A stretch of DNA of 64,000 bases from Skeletonema tropicum (lineage: Eukaryota; Bacillariophyta; Thalassiosirophyceae; Thalassiosirales; Thalassiosiraceae). The stretch lies in contig CM074131.1 of the NCBI GenBank assembly GCA_037178625.1, forward strand, positions 2,046,001 to 2,110,000. The letters are read 5' to 3'. Below the pieces are notes generated by a model. The model did not search any database. It had not been told where the DNA came from and saw nothing but the letters and a program-made list of their open reading frames with translations. This document shows, in pieces, positions 52,182-62,306 of the stretch; the first letter of the stretch is position 1; each line of letters starts with the position of its first letter. A program made the translations under genes and the position numbers.

Positions 52182-53396
52182 TCATAGACAAGATTGTTTC
52201 GTGCCTGGGAGTGTGGTATCACTCTTTCCTTCCTTCTCTAGCAGCTTGGTAATAATTTGATCCATCGACTCCTTCAACTTGACAATGGTGTCCATACTGT
52301 TTCGATTGTACTTGTAGAGTCCAAAGAATAGATCAAAGCTATCACTGTGAGTAGTCTCAATCAATCTCAGCACGTTCTGGAAACCTTTTGTGTCGACTGG
52401 CGTAGCTTGAAGTCCTTGAGCGCCGAGAATCCTACCCATAAGATGTGTGATGAACTGACTGTTTGCAGTGAATTCATCATGCTCTTTGCAACTCATGGAA
52501 ATCATTTTACAACCTTCTTCTTCCCAAATTGATAAAAAGCGCTCCACACGATCCATACCTTCAATATGTGAATCACTATTCTCGTGTAGATTGTGAGTAA
52601 CTCCTTTTGTATCCAAAAAGTTTGAGTCGCTATCGATGTGGTTGAGCTGATTAGAAGGATCCAAGAGCATTTTGTCAATACGTGTTCGTTCATACACAAA
52701 TGTGTGGCCTTGCCATCCATTCCTGGCCGAGTCTGGCCCAAACATCGGGTGCGTGCTAAGAATGTCACATTCTTCCGGTAGGTGTTCTAGCATGATATCA
52801 CGAGCATGTTCTTTCACACTCAACACATCTACAATAAGAGGGCAAGCATCTTTACCCTTCAGTTGCATTTTTTTCTTCAAATGAGGCACCAAATCCTTAA
52901 TCGTATCTTCAAAGCTTACAATTGATACTGCAACAACGATGACGTCCAACTCATGATCCATGACGAAACCCTCGAGATTTGAGAGTGGAACATACTTCGC
53001 ACCCATATCATTGGCAATGTCCGTGTAGTCAGATCGAGATGTCCCAACTACATTGCCGTACTTGGTGAAGCTCTGCGCAATGAATTGGCCAAATCTACCG
53101 AATCCGATGATGCCTATTGTAAGAGGTCGGGACCTCAAGACAGATAACTTTTGTTGGCGAATAGATGCGAGCATAGAGGCAAGTTTCGCTTCTTCTTGCT
53201 TCAATTTCTCGAGATCGCCAGCATTGACAGTAGGCACGCTCCCCTCGTGGATTGGATCAGGCTGGGGTGTATTGGAAGAAACCATGGTGGCAGTAGAGTT
53301 GACAGCTGGCAAAAAGAAGGCTGAAACTGCTGCTACGATGACAAAGCTGAATATGAAAGCTCCGAATTGTCTGTTCCTGTTGTTGTACCTTAACAT
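52182..53396 (-). CDS. TyrA: Arogenate/prephenate dehydrogenase, plastid-targeted
   Basis: One exon, 404 residues. The N-terminus has a signal peptide (FGAFIFSFVIVAAVSAFFLP) with SA-F junction, the diatom plastid pattern, and then a Ser/Thr-rich transit-like piece. The Rossmann domain begins ~92 with TIGIIGFGRFGQFIAQSF. CDILSTHPMFGPDSARNGWQGHTFV and SMSCKEHDEFTANSQFITHLMGR are the substrate-binding and helical segments of plant-type arogenate dehydrogenases. A low-complexity insert (~238-268) separates them. Reaction: arogenate (or prephenate) oxidation with decarboxylation in tyrosine synthesis. The plant-like sequence suggests arogenate as substrate, but specificity is not proven. Confidence 0.9.
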   Translation of the reverse strand: MLRYNNRNRQFGAFIFSFVIVAAVSAFFLPAVNSTATMVSSNTPQPDPIHEGSVPTVNAGDLEKLKQEEAKLASMLASIRQQKLSVLRSRPLTIGIIGFGRFGQFIAQSFTKYGNVVGTSRSDYTDIANDMGAKYVPLSNLEGFVMDHELDVIVVAVSIVSFEDTIKDLVPHLKKKMQLKGKDACPLIVDVLSVKEHARDIMLEHLPEECDILSTHPMFGPDSARNGWQGHTFVYERTRIDKMLLDPSNQLNHIDSDSNFLDTKGVTHNLHENSDSHIEGMDRVERFLSIWEEEGCKMISMSCKEHDEFTANSQFITHLMGRILGAQGLQATPVDTKGFQNVLRLIETTHSDSFDLFFGLYKYNRNSMDTIVKLKESMDQIITKLLEKEGKSDTTLPGTKQSCL

Positions 53397-53721
53397 GTGT
53401 AGATTGTTTGGTCAGCTGTCAGCCCTTTCCTCCCTTTCCTATTGTGCATACGCCATAACTTTGTTGGCTGGATGCAGTACATATATGATGTACAACAGTG
53501 CAGAGAAGATGGCTCCTCCTGCCTCGCTCGCTCGTTTTGTTTTTGCGGCTGGGGGAGGAGGAAAAGAGAGAAGAGGAGGAAAAGAGAGAATACGGAGACA
53601 GACGGCGCGGGCGCTGAAGCTCTTCATCTTCGACTCAAAGAGACAACTATTTAGCATGCCATGATCGTACATTACAGCGGGGTAGTTGAAGTAGTAGGAT
53701 CAACAGTTCATTACTTGAAAT
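53397..53721. other. Intergenic stretch, nothing recognised
   Basis: 325 bp between the start of the dehydrogenase gene and the 3' end of the next gene upstream on the same strand. It has a G/A-rich run (53555-53600) but no gene I can support. Confidence 0.5.
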
Positions 53722-56487
53722 TTACATAACAACGCATCCACAGCATCCGGGGCCACCGGATCCAGCAGCATTTGCTAAGACAACTCCACTACCATCTCCA
53801 TCATCTTGAGCACACCCAGCCTTCACAACGTTCACTAGCTTTTTAACATTTGTGGTATCTCGGAACAAGTATTCATCTGAGAAAGCTTTCACACCATACG
53901 TGGTCTCAAGAAGACCTTTGAACTGGGCAAGACTCAGAGAGTCCATGAAGGTACTAACTGCCACATTGTCTTTGATCTCATTCTTGTTCAGTTGTGCTAT
54001 TTGAGATATGGAATTTATCAGCACTGCCTTGATTTCTTTGGGGTCGAGTGCACGAATTTCCTCTGGTGTCTTTGTAATAGCAGTCGTTGTTACTGCATTC
54101 GCATTGGTCGAGACCTTTTCGGCAGGCGACGTTTCTATATCCTCACTGCCATCGAAATCTTTTCTGTACAACTCTTGTAGTGACTTGCTTATGAAAGCTG
54201 CACGTGTTTTAGATCTTTGTATCTTGCCGCTTGTTGTCTTTGGAATGGTTCTAGGTTTCATCAAAACAATGCTCGATAGTGCCAAGGAATGTTCCTTGAA
54301 CACTTCTGATCTAATTTTGTTCGCAATAGACCCACATATTGATGTGAGATTGTCTCCTTTTGGTACGGGATCCTTTAATTCCATTGCCAGGACCACCTGC
54401 TCGTAACCATCCTTGCCAGACTTTGAACCGATACTAAACGCAGCAGAACAGCCAGGTCGAACATATTCAGAGGCAATAGATTCGGCAGTGGCCTCTAAAT
54501 CTTGCGGATAATGGTTTCTGCCAGCAACGATGATCAAATCTTTAATTCTCCCACAAACGTAAAGCTGGTCCTTGTGCATAAATCCTAAATCTCCTGTTCG
54601 AAGGTACCCTCCAAACTTGATAGAATCATCCTTCATATCTTCGATTATTGCATGAAAATCTTCTTTGGTTTCAATAGCATCTTTGCCATAGTACTTCAGA
54701 GCCTTCGAAGGACTGTTGACCCAGATTTCGCCCACACGACCATTTGGCAAGAGACGCCTAGTCACCGGCTGGACGATCCTAACGTCGATGTTTTGGTTAC
54801 GAGGGTACCCGCACCCAACAAGAGTCACCGTAGGCTCTGATTGGTCAGCAATAGCTCCGTCTTCAACAATTGCTACCTTGTCTTCCTGTTCCAAGACATT
54901 CTTTTTCACTCGAATAGTACCTTGTCCACCAGAGCAAACGAATACTGTGTGCTCCGCTAATCCATAAGTAGGGAATATCACACTTGGTTCAGTCGGTAAT
55001 CCAAATGGCTTGAATGCCTTCTCGTACGCTTTGATCGATGACACGGTCACCGGTTCTGCCCCATTGATCACATGTTGCAAACAGCTCAAATCCAATGGCT
55101 TCACCTTCTTTCCTTCCTCATTGTTAGTTTCACCTCCCGTACCCTTGTAGTATCGATGCGATTCAAACTTGCGCGCGATCAAGCCAAACGCAAAATTGGG
55201 CGCTTGTAGATGTGTGGCACGATATTCTGACACGGCTTCCATCCAAGCCATGGGTCGTTGCAAGAATGCAATGGGCGACATGTAGTATCCGCTACCTCCA
55301 CAGTAGAGAACTCCTAACAATGCACCGATGAGACCCATATCGTGATATTGAGGTAACCATGACACCACTTTTGTGTCTTTGCTAGCTTTCAATTCATTGG
55401 TAATGACGTGTAAATTGTGGCTTAAATTTGCATGAGTAAGCGCAACACCTTTGGGAGCAGAGGTTGAACCTGACGTAAACTGCAAGAAGGCAATGTCTTT
55501 CGGTTCAGGTGTCTCTTGCAACTTTTGAAATTTGGCAGGAGGATCCTGCAGAGGTTCCTTATCAGTAATAATCCACACTAAATTCTCTGGCCATTTTGCA
55601 TCTTCATTCTGTTTGCTAATCCGGTTCATGAAATTATTCTTTAATTGTCCCAATCGTTTGGCATTGGCATACTCTCCATTTGTCAAGGCGACACGTGCCC
55701 CGCACTCGCGAGAAATCCCTGCAAATGCCCCCAAACTATCCTTCCGATCAGGATGAGGTGGATACACTGGTACAGCGACAAGACCAGCGCGTAGACATGC
55801 CAGGAAGGTAATGAGAAAGTGTGGTGAACAGGGCGGGTAAACGATCAACACACGATCACCCTTCTCCAAGGGGGGTTGGTCACTTGGAATTGGAATAAGT
55901 GGTGACCTAGATCCTTCTGGAGGGAGCAGTCTAGCAGCTAGATATTCTACTGCTGAATTCAGTTGATGATAGTTCCATGACGAAGAGATTGTAGGGATTT
56001 TGTCACCAGTAGATTGGAGGAAAGAAACTGCAGTTTTATTGGGAAGTTCGTGACTATTTTGTTGCAAACGCTTTGTAAGTGAATCCCAAGATGAAGAAGA
56101 CTCGTTCCCTTCCTTCTTCGATTCATCAGTGTTATAGTTGTCTGTCTTTTCTGTTGCTTTCTCGGCAGGCTCTTTAATTTGAACTTCCTTCTCGCCATTG
56201 GGCCATTCAATTGTAATTTCTTTCTTTCCGCCTGGATAAACGACAGTACTTGTTTTCTTCCATCCCGTTGTCCCATCATCGAGTGTGACTCCCTCTCGCC
56301 TAACCTTGGGGTGGGAAGGAAAGTGCTTGGTGTCTACAGTTTGTGTTGTTTCTTCCTTATTGAAGGAAGTGTAGGTGGTGATTGTGGTTGTCGTTATCTC
56401 TGTGCGCGTGCCGTCGGCATTTGTTATGTTTCTCTTGGCGACAGAAGTTTTGGGCTTGCGGCCCTGGTCTATGTAGGATGTCGACAT
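53722..56487 (-). CDS. Fatty-acyl-AMP ligase fused to acyl carrier domain, CaaX-like C-terminus
   Basis: One exon, 921 residues. Residues 1-130 are Thr/Lys-rich with a VVYPGGKKEITIEWPNGEKE beta-like repeat of unknown role. The adenylation domain runs ~130-770: AGLVAVPVYPPHPDR as in FAALs, FTSGSTSAPKGVALTH (337-352), PTYGLAEHTVFVCSGG, LRTGDLGF (629-636), and IPKTTSGKIQR (748-758) with the catalytic Lys. An acyl-carrier domain follows near 810-890, with phosphopantetheine Ser850 in FMDSLSLAQF. The chain ends in GPGCCGCVVM, a CVVM CaaX-like box with two extra Cys upstream, as in farnesylated and palmitoylated proteins. There is no signal peptide. FAALs activate fatty acids and hand them to a carrier protein instead of CoA; here the carrier is in cis and probably membrane-attached. 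Confidence 0.9.
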   Translation of the reverse strand: MSTSYIDQGRKPKTSVAKRNITNADGTRTEITTTTITTYTSFNKEETTQTVDTKHFPSHPKVRREGVTLDDGTTGWKKTSTVVYPGGKKEITIEWPNGEKEVQIKEPAEKATEKTDNYNTDESKKEGNESSSSWDSLTKRLQQNSHELPNKTAVSFLQSTGDKIPTISSSWNYHQLNSAVEYLAARLLPPEGSRSPLIPIPSDQPPLEKGDRVLIVYPPCSPHFLITFLACLRAGLVAVPVYPPHPDRKDSLGAFAGISRECGARVALTNGEYANAKRLGQLKNNFMNRISKQNEDAKWPENLVWIITDKEPLQDPPAKFQKLQETPEPKDIAFLQFTSGSTSAPKGVALTHANLSHNLHVITNELKASKDTKVVSWLPQYHDMGLIGALLGVLYCGGSGYYMSPIAFLQRPMAWMEAVSEYRATHLQAPNFAFGLIARKFESHRYYKGTGGETNNEEGKKVKPLDLSCLQHVINGAEPVTVSSIKAYEKAFKPFGLPTEPSVIFPTYGLAEHTVFVCSGGQGTIRVKKNVLEQEDKVAIVEDGAIADQSEPTVTLVGCGYPRNQNIDVRIVQPVTRRLLPNGRVGEIWVNSPSKALKYYGKDAIETKEDFHAIIEDMKDDSIKFGGYLRTGDLGFMHKDQLYVCGRIKDLIIVAGRNHYPQDLEATAESIASEYVRPGCSAAFSIGSKSGKDGYEQVVLAMELKDPVPKGDNLTSICGSIANKIRSEVFKEHSLALSSIVLMKPRTIPKTTSGKIQRSKTRAAFISKSLQELYRKDFDGSEDIETSPAEKVSTNANAVTTTAITKTPEEIRALDPKEIKAVLINSISQIAQLNKNEIKDNVAVSTFMDSLSLAQFKGLLETTYGVKAFSDEYLFRDTTNVKKLVNVVKAGCAQDDGDGSGVVLANAAGSGGPGCCGCVVM

Positions 56488-56942
56488 GGTTGGAGCTGCT
56501 CCGAAAGACGAAAGAGGGAATGCAAGGGGGTTTATTTGGCAAGATTCCAGAGTGCACCTGCCTTGCCTCTTGCTTGTGCTTTATTGTGCTTCGTGCGTGC
56601 TTCGTGTGTCGTGTGAAAAGTGAAAACGATCCGATGGTTCCCGTGATCCGATCCAAGATCCGCCCGTCCTATTAGCTTCGCTGTCACTGTGACAGTGTGA
56701 CAGGAAACTACTTAGGAGTAAATAACTGGCTGGGCTGCTGGTCGCTGTGCTGGGTTTGACTTTTTATTTGTACAACCCTGCAATTGTTGCCTCTTTGTGC
56801 GAGCTTCGTTTGAATTAATGGATGGTGGCTGGTGGTGGCTTTAGATCTACTTATCATTAAAAGGGCCAGCCGTCTACGAAAGAGCGTACATAGCAGTGCA
56901 AGTGATTTATTATATTATGATGTAGATAGAAGTAGTTTACCA
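56488..56942. other. Divergent intergenic region, no gene seen
   Basis: 455 bp between the FAAL-ACP gene and the DUF3605 gene, which diverge. Frames on both strands begin at non-ATG codons or carry nothing recognisable. Both promoters are expected. Confidence 0.5.
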
Positions 56943-57591
56943 ATGACAACTCATAGCAATCACGATAGAGAGGCTGCTGCACGTTCTCGGTGCAAGCCTT
57001 TGACTTGGCCTGAAGTCCAAAGCATCATATCTGCAGGTGATCTGCACAAATTAGCTCGGAGTGAGGAACAGAAGCAAGATTACTGCAAAGCCCGTAGTAA
57101 GGTGAGGCTTATATTCTTGTGTTTACTGCTGCAGCGCTGTTGCTACCGCACTGCACATTCAACTAATAGCTCATCACCTTGTGAACAAAATTCAACACAC
57201 CATGGACAATATTTATTGCTTCGAATAGATCAAAAATGAATGGGAATCAATTTATGATTATCTCTTGTGCACAAAATTTCAGTTCATTGTAGATGATGGA
57301 GGCCACAATCAAAAGAAAAGATCTAGACCAACATTCGAGGACTGGCGAGCAATGATGAAAGTAGGAAATAATGATGTACATGACAAAACACACGTAGTAC
57401 TGTCTCTCAATGATTTTCCGTACTATTTTGAAGCAGGCGTAGAGCACTGGGTTGTCTGGAAATTAGGGGATTCTATCTCAACCATTGAAATTGAGAATGG
57501 AAAGATGGACATTCTGAGAGAAGCAGGTTTTTCTAACATGGATTTTATCAATGATACCTCAGTCTTTTTACATTGGCTCAATCCTCCTTAA
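56943..57591 (+). CDS. DUF3605-family protein
   Basis: Two exons, 56943-57101 and 57229-57591, with a 127-bp GTGAGG...ATAG intron, give 173 residues. The start is the ATG at 56943; the frame above begins only with GTG. LTWPEVQSIISAGDLHKLARSEEQKQDYCKARSKIKNEW and the closing SLNDFPYYFEAGVEHWVVWKLGD match the fungal/protist DUF3605 pattern (W-E...L-RS--...Y, then NDFPY---G--HWV-W). Function of the family is unknown. The conserved HWVVW end invites an enzymatic reading, but none is supported. No signal or membrane helix. Confidence 0.8.
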
Positions 57592-57723
57592 TTAAAGAGT
57601 CTTCCAGAAGTAGACCATGTTCATATTGTATTTCGAAGATCGGCAATGAGCACTTATAATGGCAGTGGTGTTTGATTAAAAGTGATACTCTGCACCAAGG
57701 TAACAGTATACAACAAACATGTT

Positions 57724-58575
57724 TCAAGGGGTTACAATAGCAGCAGCAGCATCTTTCTTCTTCAACTCGACTTTTGCCTCGTGATAGATCTTCTTCAATA
57801 CATTACGACAAACAGCCACTTCGTCAGAGTTACCATCAATTCCTGTCAATATGTAGAGGCGATGTTTGAACTGATCTTGATGATAAGTGCTTTTGACATT
57901 CGGTTCCTCGTCAGATTCCATAATCTCAATAAACGCTCCTATTGCAATATCGGATTGCTTCTTCCCTAAAAAACATGGTACTGCGATGCTCAGCTCTAGC
58001 AAATATCTGATTCTTTCAAACATGGAACGTCGCGAAAAGGGAGAACAGGCGTTACGAGGAATCATTGATAGCAATGCTCTTCCAAACGTAATCACTGTAG
58101 GAGGATGCATTCTCCAGTCCAGTGAAGTCAGCATTCTGCTCTCCATTTTGATGATGTCGTGCTCATTGAACAATCCCCTTGATAGTCCAGCGAATGATCC
58201 TGGTCCTGCGTATTTACCTTGATCTCGGTATATCTTGATGGCTAGATAAAGTGATGTCACGCCAACCAGTTGAGAGATGTGACCACGACTGATTGGGGTC
58301 TGCTTTGAGAGGTAACGATCCATATAAGACGCGGCGACTAACACTAACTCCCTATCGAGACTGTGCGTGTCGACAAGGTTGTACATCCATCCGTACATTT
58401 TCGATCTGCACGCTACCATTTTCGTATCTGTTTCAAACGTGTTGCCTTCGTCATTGGCGGTATGAGATGGTTCAGTGAGATAATTTGTTGTTTTGTACGC
58501 TGTAGATTCTTGCTCCAGGAGGTTGTACCACCACTCCAACACATCGGCGGCTTTAGCTACACTGCGAGACGACAT
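57724..58575 (-). CDS. Cyclin, divergent diatom type
   Basis: One exon, 283 residues. Cyclin box: CRSKMYGWMYNLVDTHSLDRELVLVAASYMDRYLSKQTPI, then LVGVTSLYLAIKIYRDQGKY, and MESRMLTSLDWRMHPPTVITFGRALLSMIP. It shares the R-x2-M-x-W-M-Y-x-V-V/L-D phrase with the cyclin at 31993-33042 but is only distantly similar and has no intron. The start ATG is well placed. It probably binds a CDK; whether in cell cycle or in a regulatory (PHO80-like) role is open. A divergent cyclin of the diatom-expanded set fits. Confidence 0.88.
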   Translation of the reverse strand: MSSRSVAKAADVLEWWYNLLEQESTAYKTTNYLTEPSHTANDEGNTFETDTKMVACRSKMYGWMYNLVDTHSLDRELVLVAASYMDRYLSKQTPISRGHISQLVGVTSLYLAIKIYRDQGKYAGPGSFAGLSRGLFNEHDIIKMESRMLTSLDWRMHPPTVITFGRALLSMIPRNACSPFSRRSMFERIRYLLELSIAVPCFLGKKQSDIAIGAFIEIMESDEEPNVKSTYHQDQFKHRLYILTGIDGNSDEVAVCRNVLKKIYHEAKVELKKKDAAAAIVTP

Positions 58576-58824
58576 CGTGTGATGATTGTGACAAAGAGAT
58601 TATCATGGCAGTGGATGCGTCGTCCTCTCCGTCAATTTCATGATCGAACACATCGGACATGATTAATCGAACATGATTGATTGAATCGCACTTCTGACGC
58701 GCAAGTATGTAGCGCGTACCTAAGTACTTCTCGAGGATTCATAATAGGATATCGGAATGTAATAATCATGAATTGAATATTATATGAATATTAGAATTGT
58801 AATGCAGTAAAAACCAATACGGGT

Positions 58825-60264
58825 TTAGTTCAACCTCGCCCGCTTTGCCTCTTCGGCCTGCTGAATATATTGTGGGGGCAAACCTCTAATGCCCTTGTCC
58901 GTGATCATGAACAATGCCGTTCCGTTGGGTTTGTGGGGTGATTTGATCAACGAACAAGTGCGCACTTCACCCATTACACCACCAGGTAATGATCCATTAG
59001 GCACATGTCTATGATAAAAGTCAACCATCAATCTGGAAGTGACAGAGTGAGCCCATGACTCTCCCAGTGCAGGCACAAGTTTCATCCCTCCGGCTCCCGT
59101 GCTATCCTTATCAAGCTTGTTTGTCAAATGATTCAATGCCAACACTGCTAGATCGAATTCGGACGCCAACTCTTGTAAAAATGCTGCCATGCGCGTCAAG
59201 CTTGTCGTTGTGGAAAGAAAGTTGCCTTTGTTACTGCTGTTGATCGATGATGCCACACGATAATGAAAAGCCAATGAATCAATGACAAGAATTTTCACCG
59301 GCATTCCTTTTTCTTCTTGCTCCTGTAAAAATTGAGGTAGATTGTACAATGTGCAAGTTTGCTCTGATTCGTCGTGGACTCTAAAAATGTGAATCCCGTC
59401 AAGAATAGACTCGGGTGTAAACCACGTTGGTAAAAGCTCCTCTGCTGCAGTTGTGTCTGTGTTGGCTCCTCCTCCATTTGCTATTTCCCTGGCTTTATTT
59501 GCCTCCATCTTTCTCAATGCACTACCTCTCACGTGATCCACCAATGCACCTGCCAGAGTCCAGAGTCTATCGACACCAGCACCGCTCCAACTGCCCTCTG
59601 CATCAATCACCACAGCACATCCTTCGACGCCTCCATACTGTCCTGGCAAGCGTGCATCAACGCACAGTTGCATTGCAAGCTGAGTCTTCCCCGACCCTGG
59701 TAAGCCGGCTATTTCGGTGAGTTCAGATAACGCAAATCCTCCACCTAGAAGCACATCGAGTGGCTGAGAAAAGGATACTATTTGTCTCGCTGAGCTATTG
59801 GAATTACTTTGTATGTGATTATGTTTCGATCGAAGGAGAGAAGCTGCAGTGGCGGGAATATTGTTTGGTCTGCATGTAGTTGGATTGCTGTTTTCCGTAG
59901 TAGTACCCGTCCCACCAACATTGGTTGTCACTGGAGGCAACCCAACAGAGTTGAGAGCGTCATTGATTTCATGCACGTACTCTGCAGATTGACCTGCAGA
60001 ACACCCTAGCTCTTCAGCGAGATTATCAATTCCACCATCATTTCCAGTTGCTAATGCATTGGTGTTGTTGTTATTCTTGTCAGCAGGGTCATGTTGTTCA
60101 GATGAATCCATTGCCGACTGCTCAAGTGATATCAAAATGTCTCCGGTGGTAGCGAACCCGCGTCGAAGCAATGCTGTCAGCGTGGATGGCCTAAGTGGCA
60201 GGGACAGTAGAGGAATTGACAGCACTCTTTGCTGAGAGTTTATTCCCTCAGCTGCTGTTGTCAT
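58825..60264 (-). CDS. RAD51C: RAD51C-type RecA-family recombination protein
   Basis: One exon, 479 residues. The start is the ATG at 60264; the frame above has only TTG. The N-terminal helical part and a low-complexity linker with Asn runs precede the ATPase core. Walker A is AGLPGSGKTQL (residues ~186-196); ELTEIAGLPG and GGVEGCAVVIDAEGSW follow the RAD51C order. Walker B is VKILVIDSLAFHY. LVPALGESWAHSVTSRLM and CSLIKSPHKPNGTALFMITDKGIR close the core. RAD51C works in RAD51 paralog complexes (BCDX2, CX3) in homologous recombination. The long linker is unusual, but every catalytic motif is present. XRCC3 is the second-best guess. Confidence 0.88.
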   Translation of the reverse strand: MTTAAEGINSQQRVLSIPLLSLPLRPSTLTALLRRGFATTGDILISLEQSAMDSSEQHDPADKNNNNTNALATGNDGGIDNLAEELGCSAGQSAEYVHEINDALNSVGLPPVTTNVGGTGTTTENSNPTTCRPNNIPATAASLLRSKHNHIQSNSNSSARQIVSFSQPLDVLLGGGFALSELTEIAGLPGSGKTQLAMQLCVDARLPGQYGGVEGCAVVIDAEGSWSGAGVDRLWTLAGALVDHVRGSALRKMEANKAREIANGGGANTDTTAAEELLPTWFTPESILDGIHIFRVHDESEQTCTLYNLPQFLQEQEEKGMPVKILVIDSLAFHYRVASSINSSNKGNFLSTTTSLTRMAAFLQELASEFDLAVLALNHLTNKLDKDSTGAGGMKLVPALGESWAHSVTSRLMVDFYHRHVPNGSLPGGVMGEVRTCSLIKSPHKPNGTALFMITDKGIRGLPPQYIQQAEEAKRARLN

Positions 60265-60427
60265 TTCCCAACATTGGAACCTAGTTGGCAAGTATCGTAC
60301 GATGAGGCAAAAGGAAAGGGGCGATATTATTGGGTTGCCGCTGTACTCGAGTGAGGCGGAGTGCAGCGCAGGGAACAGGGAAGGTGAATGGTGAATATAT
60401 ATGAAACCGAGCAAAACTAAAAAGTCT

Positions 60428-60509
60428 CGACAGTGGCAGGATTCGAACCTGCGCGCTCAAAGAGCAATGGATTAGCAATCCATCGCCTTAACCACTCGGC
60501 CACACTGTC
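60428..60509 (-). tRNA. tRNA-Ser (anticodon GCU)
   Basis: On the minus strand the acceptor stem GACAGTG pairs with CACTGTC. The A box (TGGCCGAGTGG) and B box (GGTTCGAATCC) are canonical. The anticodon loop TTGCTAA gives GCT. A long class II variable arm (TGCTCTTTGAGC) marks tRNA-Ser. No intron; CCA is not encoded. It is the only tRNA gene I find in the window. Confidence 0.97.
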
Positions 60510-61318
60510 TTGCAGTCTCCCGTGAGAAAATACATTTGTCATCGTTACTTGCATTGCCGAATAGGTAGAAGAGAGAAGATACAAGGCCGGTAGAAGAGAG
60601 AAGATACATAGACGAGACGAGACATGAGAGGTGAGAGGTGATAAGGAATAGGCATCGAATAGAAGGGTTCGACTCATATCTTTTGTCATTGCATGGTCTC
60701 ATGGTATTGTAGTCAAACATAATGGTTATTTAACTTACGAAGAAATCGCCTTCATGATTCCCTCTCGTCTTTCTCTGTGGCGGTCGCCTTGTGGATTTGA
60801 AAGAATGATGACACAGCAAAAACAAAAAGAAAAAGATGAATGTATTGTGAATGGCTGACAGACTCTGACTGTGAAAGAATAAGCAAGCAATCAGCAGCAG
60901 CAAAAACAGGCGAGATGTGTCAGGCCGTCATTTATATTTATTCATCTGTTTATTGATCCAGCAGCGCATCAAACGCAGACAATAGAAGGCCAGGGCCAGG
61001 GCCAGCAAACAGTCAAACACATCATGTACAAGGCAGCACCATCATCGAAATTAATTCAGCTTAATGCCAATAGCCGTTACATGAAATTCAAATGCAACAT
61101 AATAACGAACTTTCCACATCCAATGCTGACAGCGATGTGCAATTCTGCCTTACCCTTGCTTGACCTGGTACTTGAGTCAACTTGAAGTCAAATAATCAAG
61201 CAAAAAAAAAAAAAGAGAACAATTCAGCAACCAAAACATGCCAAGCAACATCCAAAAGAAAGAAGCATGGAGTGCAATCCTACGATTACACCATGAACTT
61301 AGTAGGCAGAAATACTAA
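60510..61318. other. Intergenic, nothing recognised besides a short direct repeat
   Basis: About 800 bp between the tRNA and the minisatellite. Two copies of GGTAGAAGAGAGAAGATACA lie about 60564 and 60589. There is an A-run at 61203-61213. No gene I can support. Confidence 0.5.
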
Positions 61319-62040
61319 ACAAGCAAATTAGCACTGCTCAGACGACTGGCGTACGTAGAAGCGATGCTACAGTCTCGTAGATGATATGAGAGGTCCAGTG
61401 GGGGCTGGCCAGCAGCACCCCATTCTATGATACCAAATCGTATCTCTCGTCGTCAATAGGCGCATGAGCCGCTTCTAGTGGCCCATTGTAGTCGGCGGTG
61501 ATGCTCAACAAGCACATTAGCACTGCTCAGACGGCATGCGTACGTAGAAGCGATGCTACAGTCTCGTAGCTGATATGAGAGGTCCAGTGTGGGCTGGCCA
61601 GCAGCACCCCATTCTATGATACCAAATCGTATCTCTCGTCGTCAATAGGCGCATGAGCCGCTTCTAGTGGCCCATTGTAGTCGGCGGTGATACTCAACAA
61701 GCACATTAGCACTGCTCAGACGACTGGCGTACGTAGAAGCGATGCTACAGTCTCGTAGCTGATATGAGAGGTCCAGTGTGGGCTGGCCAGCTCCACCAAA
61801 TTCTACCAAATCGTATCTCTCGTCGTCAATAGGCGCATGAGCCGCTTCTAGTGGCTCATTGTAGTCGGCGGTGACACTGAACAAGCACATTAGCACTGCT
61901 CAGACGACTGGCGTACGTAGAAGCGATGCTACAGTCTCATAGCTGATATGAGAGGTCCAGTGTGGGCTGGCCAGCAGCACCACATTCTACCAAATCGTAT
62001 CTCTCGTCGTCAATAGGCGCATGAGCCGCTTCTAGAGCCC
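61319..62040. repeat. ~189-bp tandem repeat (minisatellite), nearly four copies
   Basis: Unit starts at 61321, 61510, 61699 and 61883, so spacings are 189, 189 and 184; the last copy is cut short near 62040. Each begins AAGCACATTAGCACTGCTC and carries the words CGTACGTAGAAGCGATG and TCGTCGTCAATAGGCGCATG. Copies differ by only a few bases; the third lacks about 5 bp. No conserved open frame, so it is non-coding. Confidence 0.9.
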
Positions 62041-62306
62041 ATCTTATCTTTCGTCGTCAATACGCGCATGTGTCTTTTGTCATGGCCCATTTTAGTCCAT
62101 GGGTCTTGTATGACATTTGTATTTTTGATCTAATATGTTACATCGGTTCTTTTAATGATCTACCATGTGCAGTTTTGCTAGTCCTAAATTTAGGTAAATC
62201 TCCAGTCTTGTGTTTCTATTTCCAGCGAACAGTATATTTATTTTCAGTCTAGTGTGATTGCTTCGAAAGAGCTTAGATGTTGTTATCCACCTCAAGTATC
62301 AATATC

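Noticed and set aside
61319..62040. CRISPR-like array
   Set aside because: Whole ~189-bp unit repeats without unique spacers, and the genome is eukaryotic.
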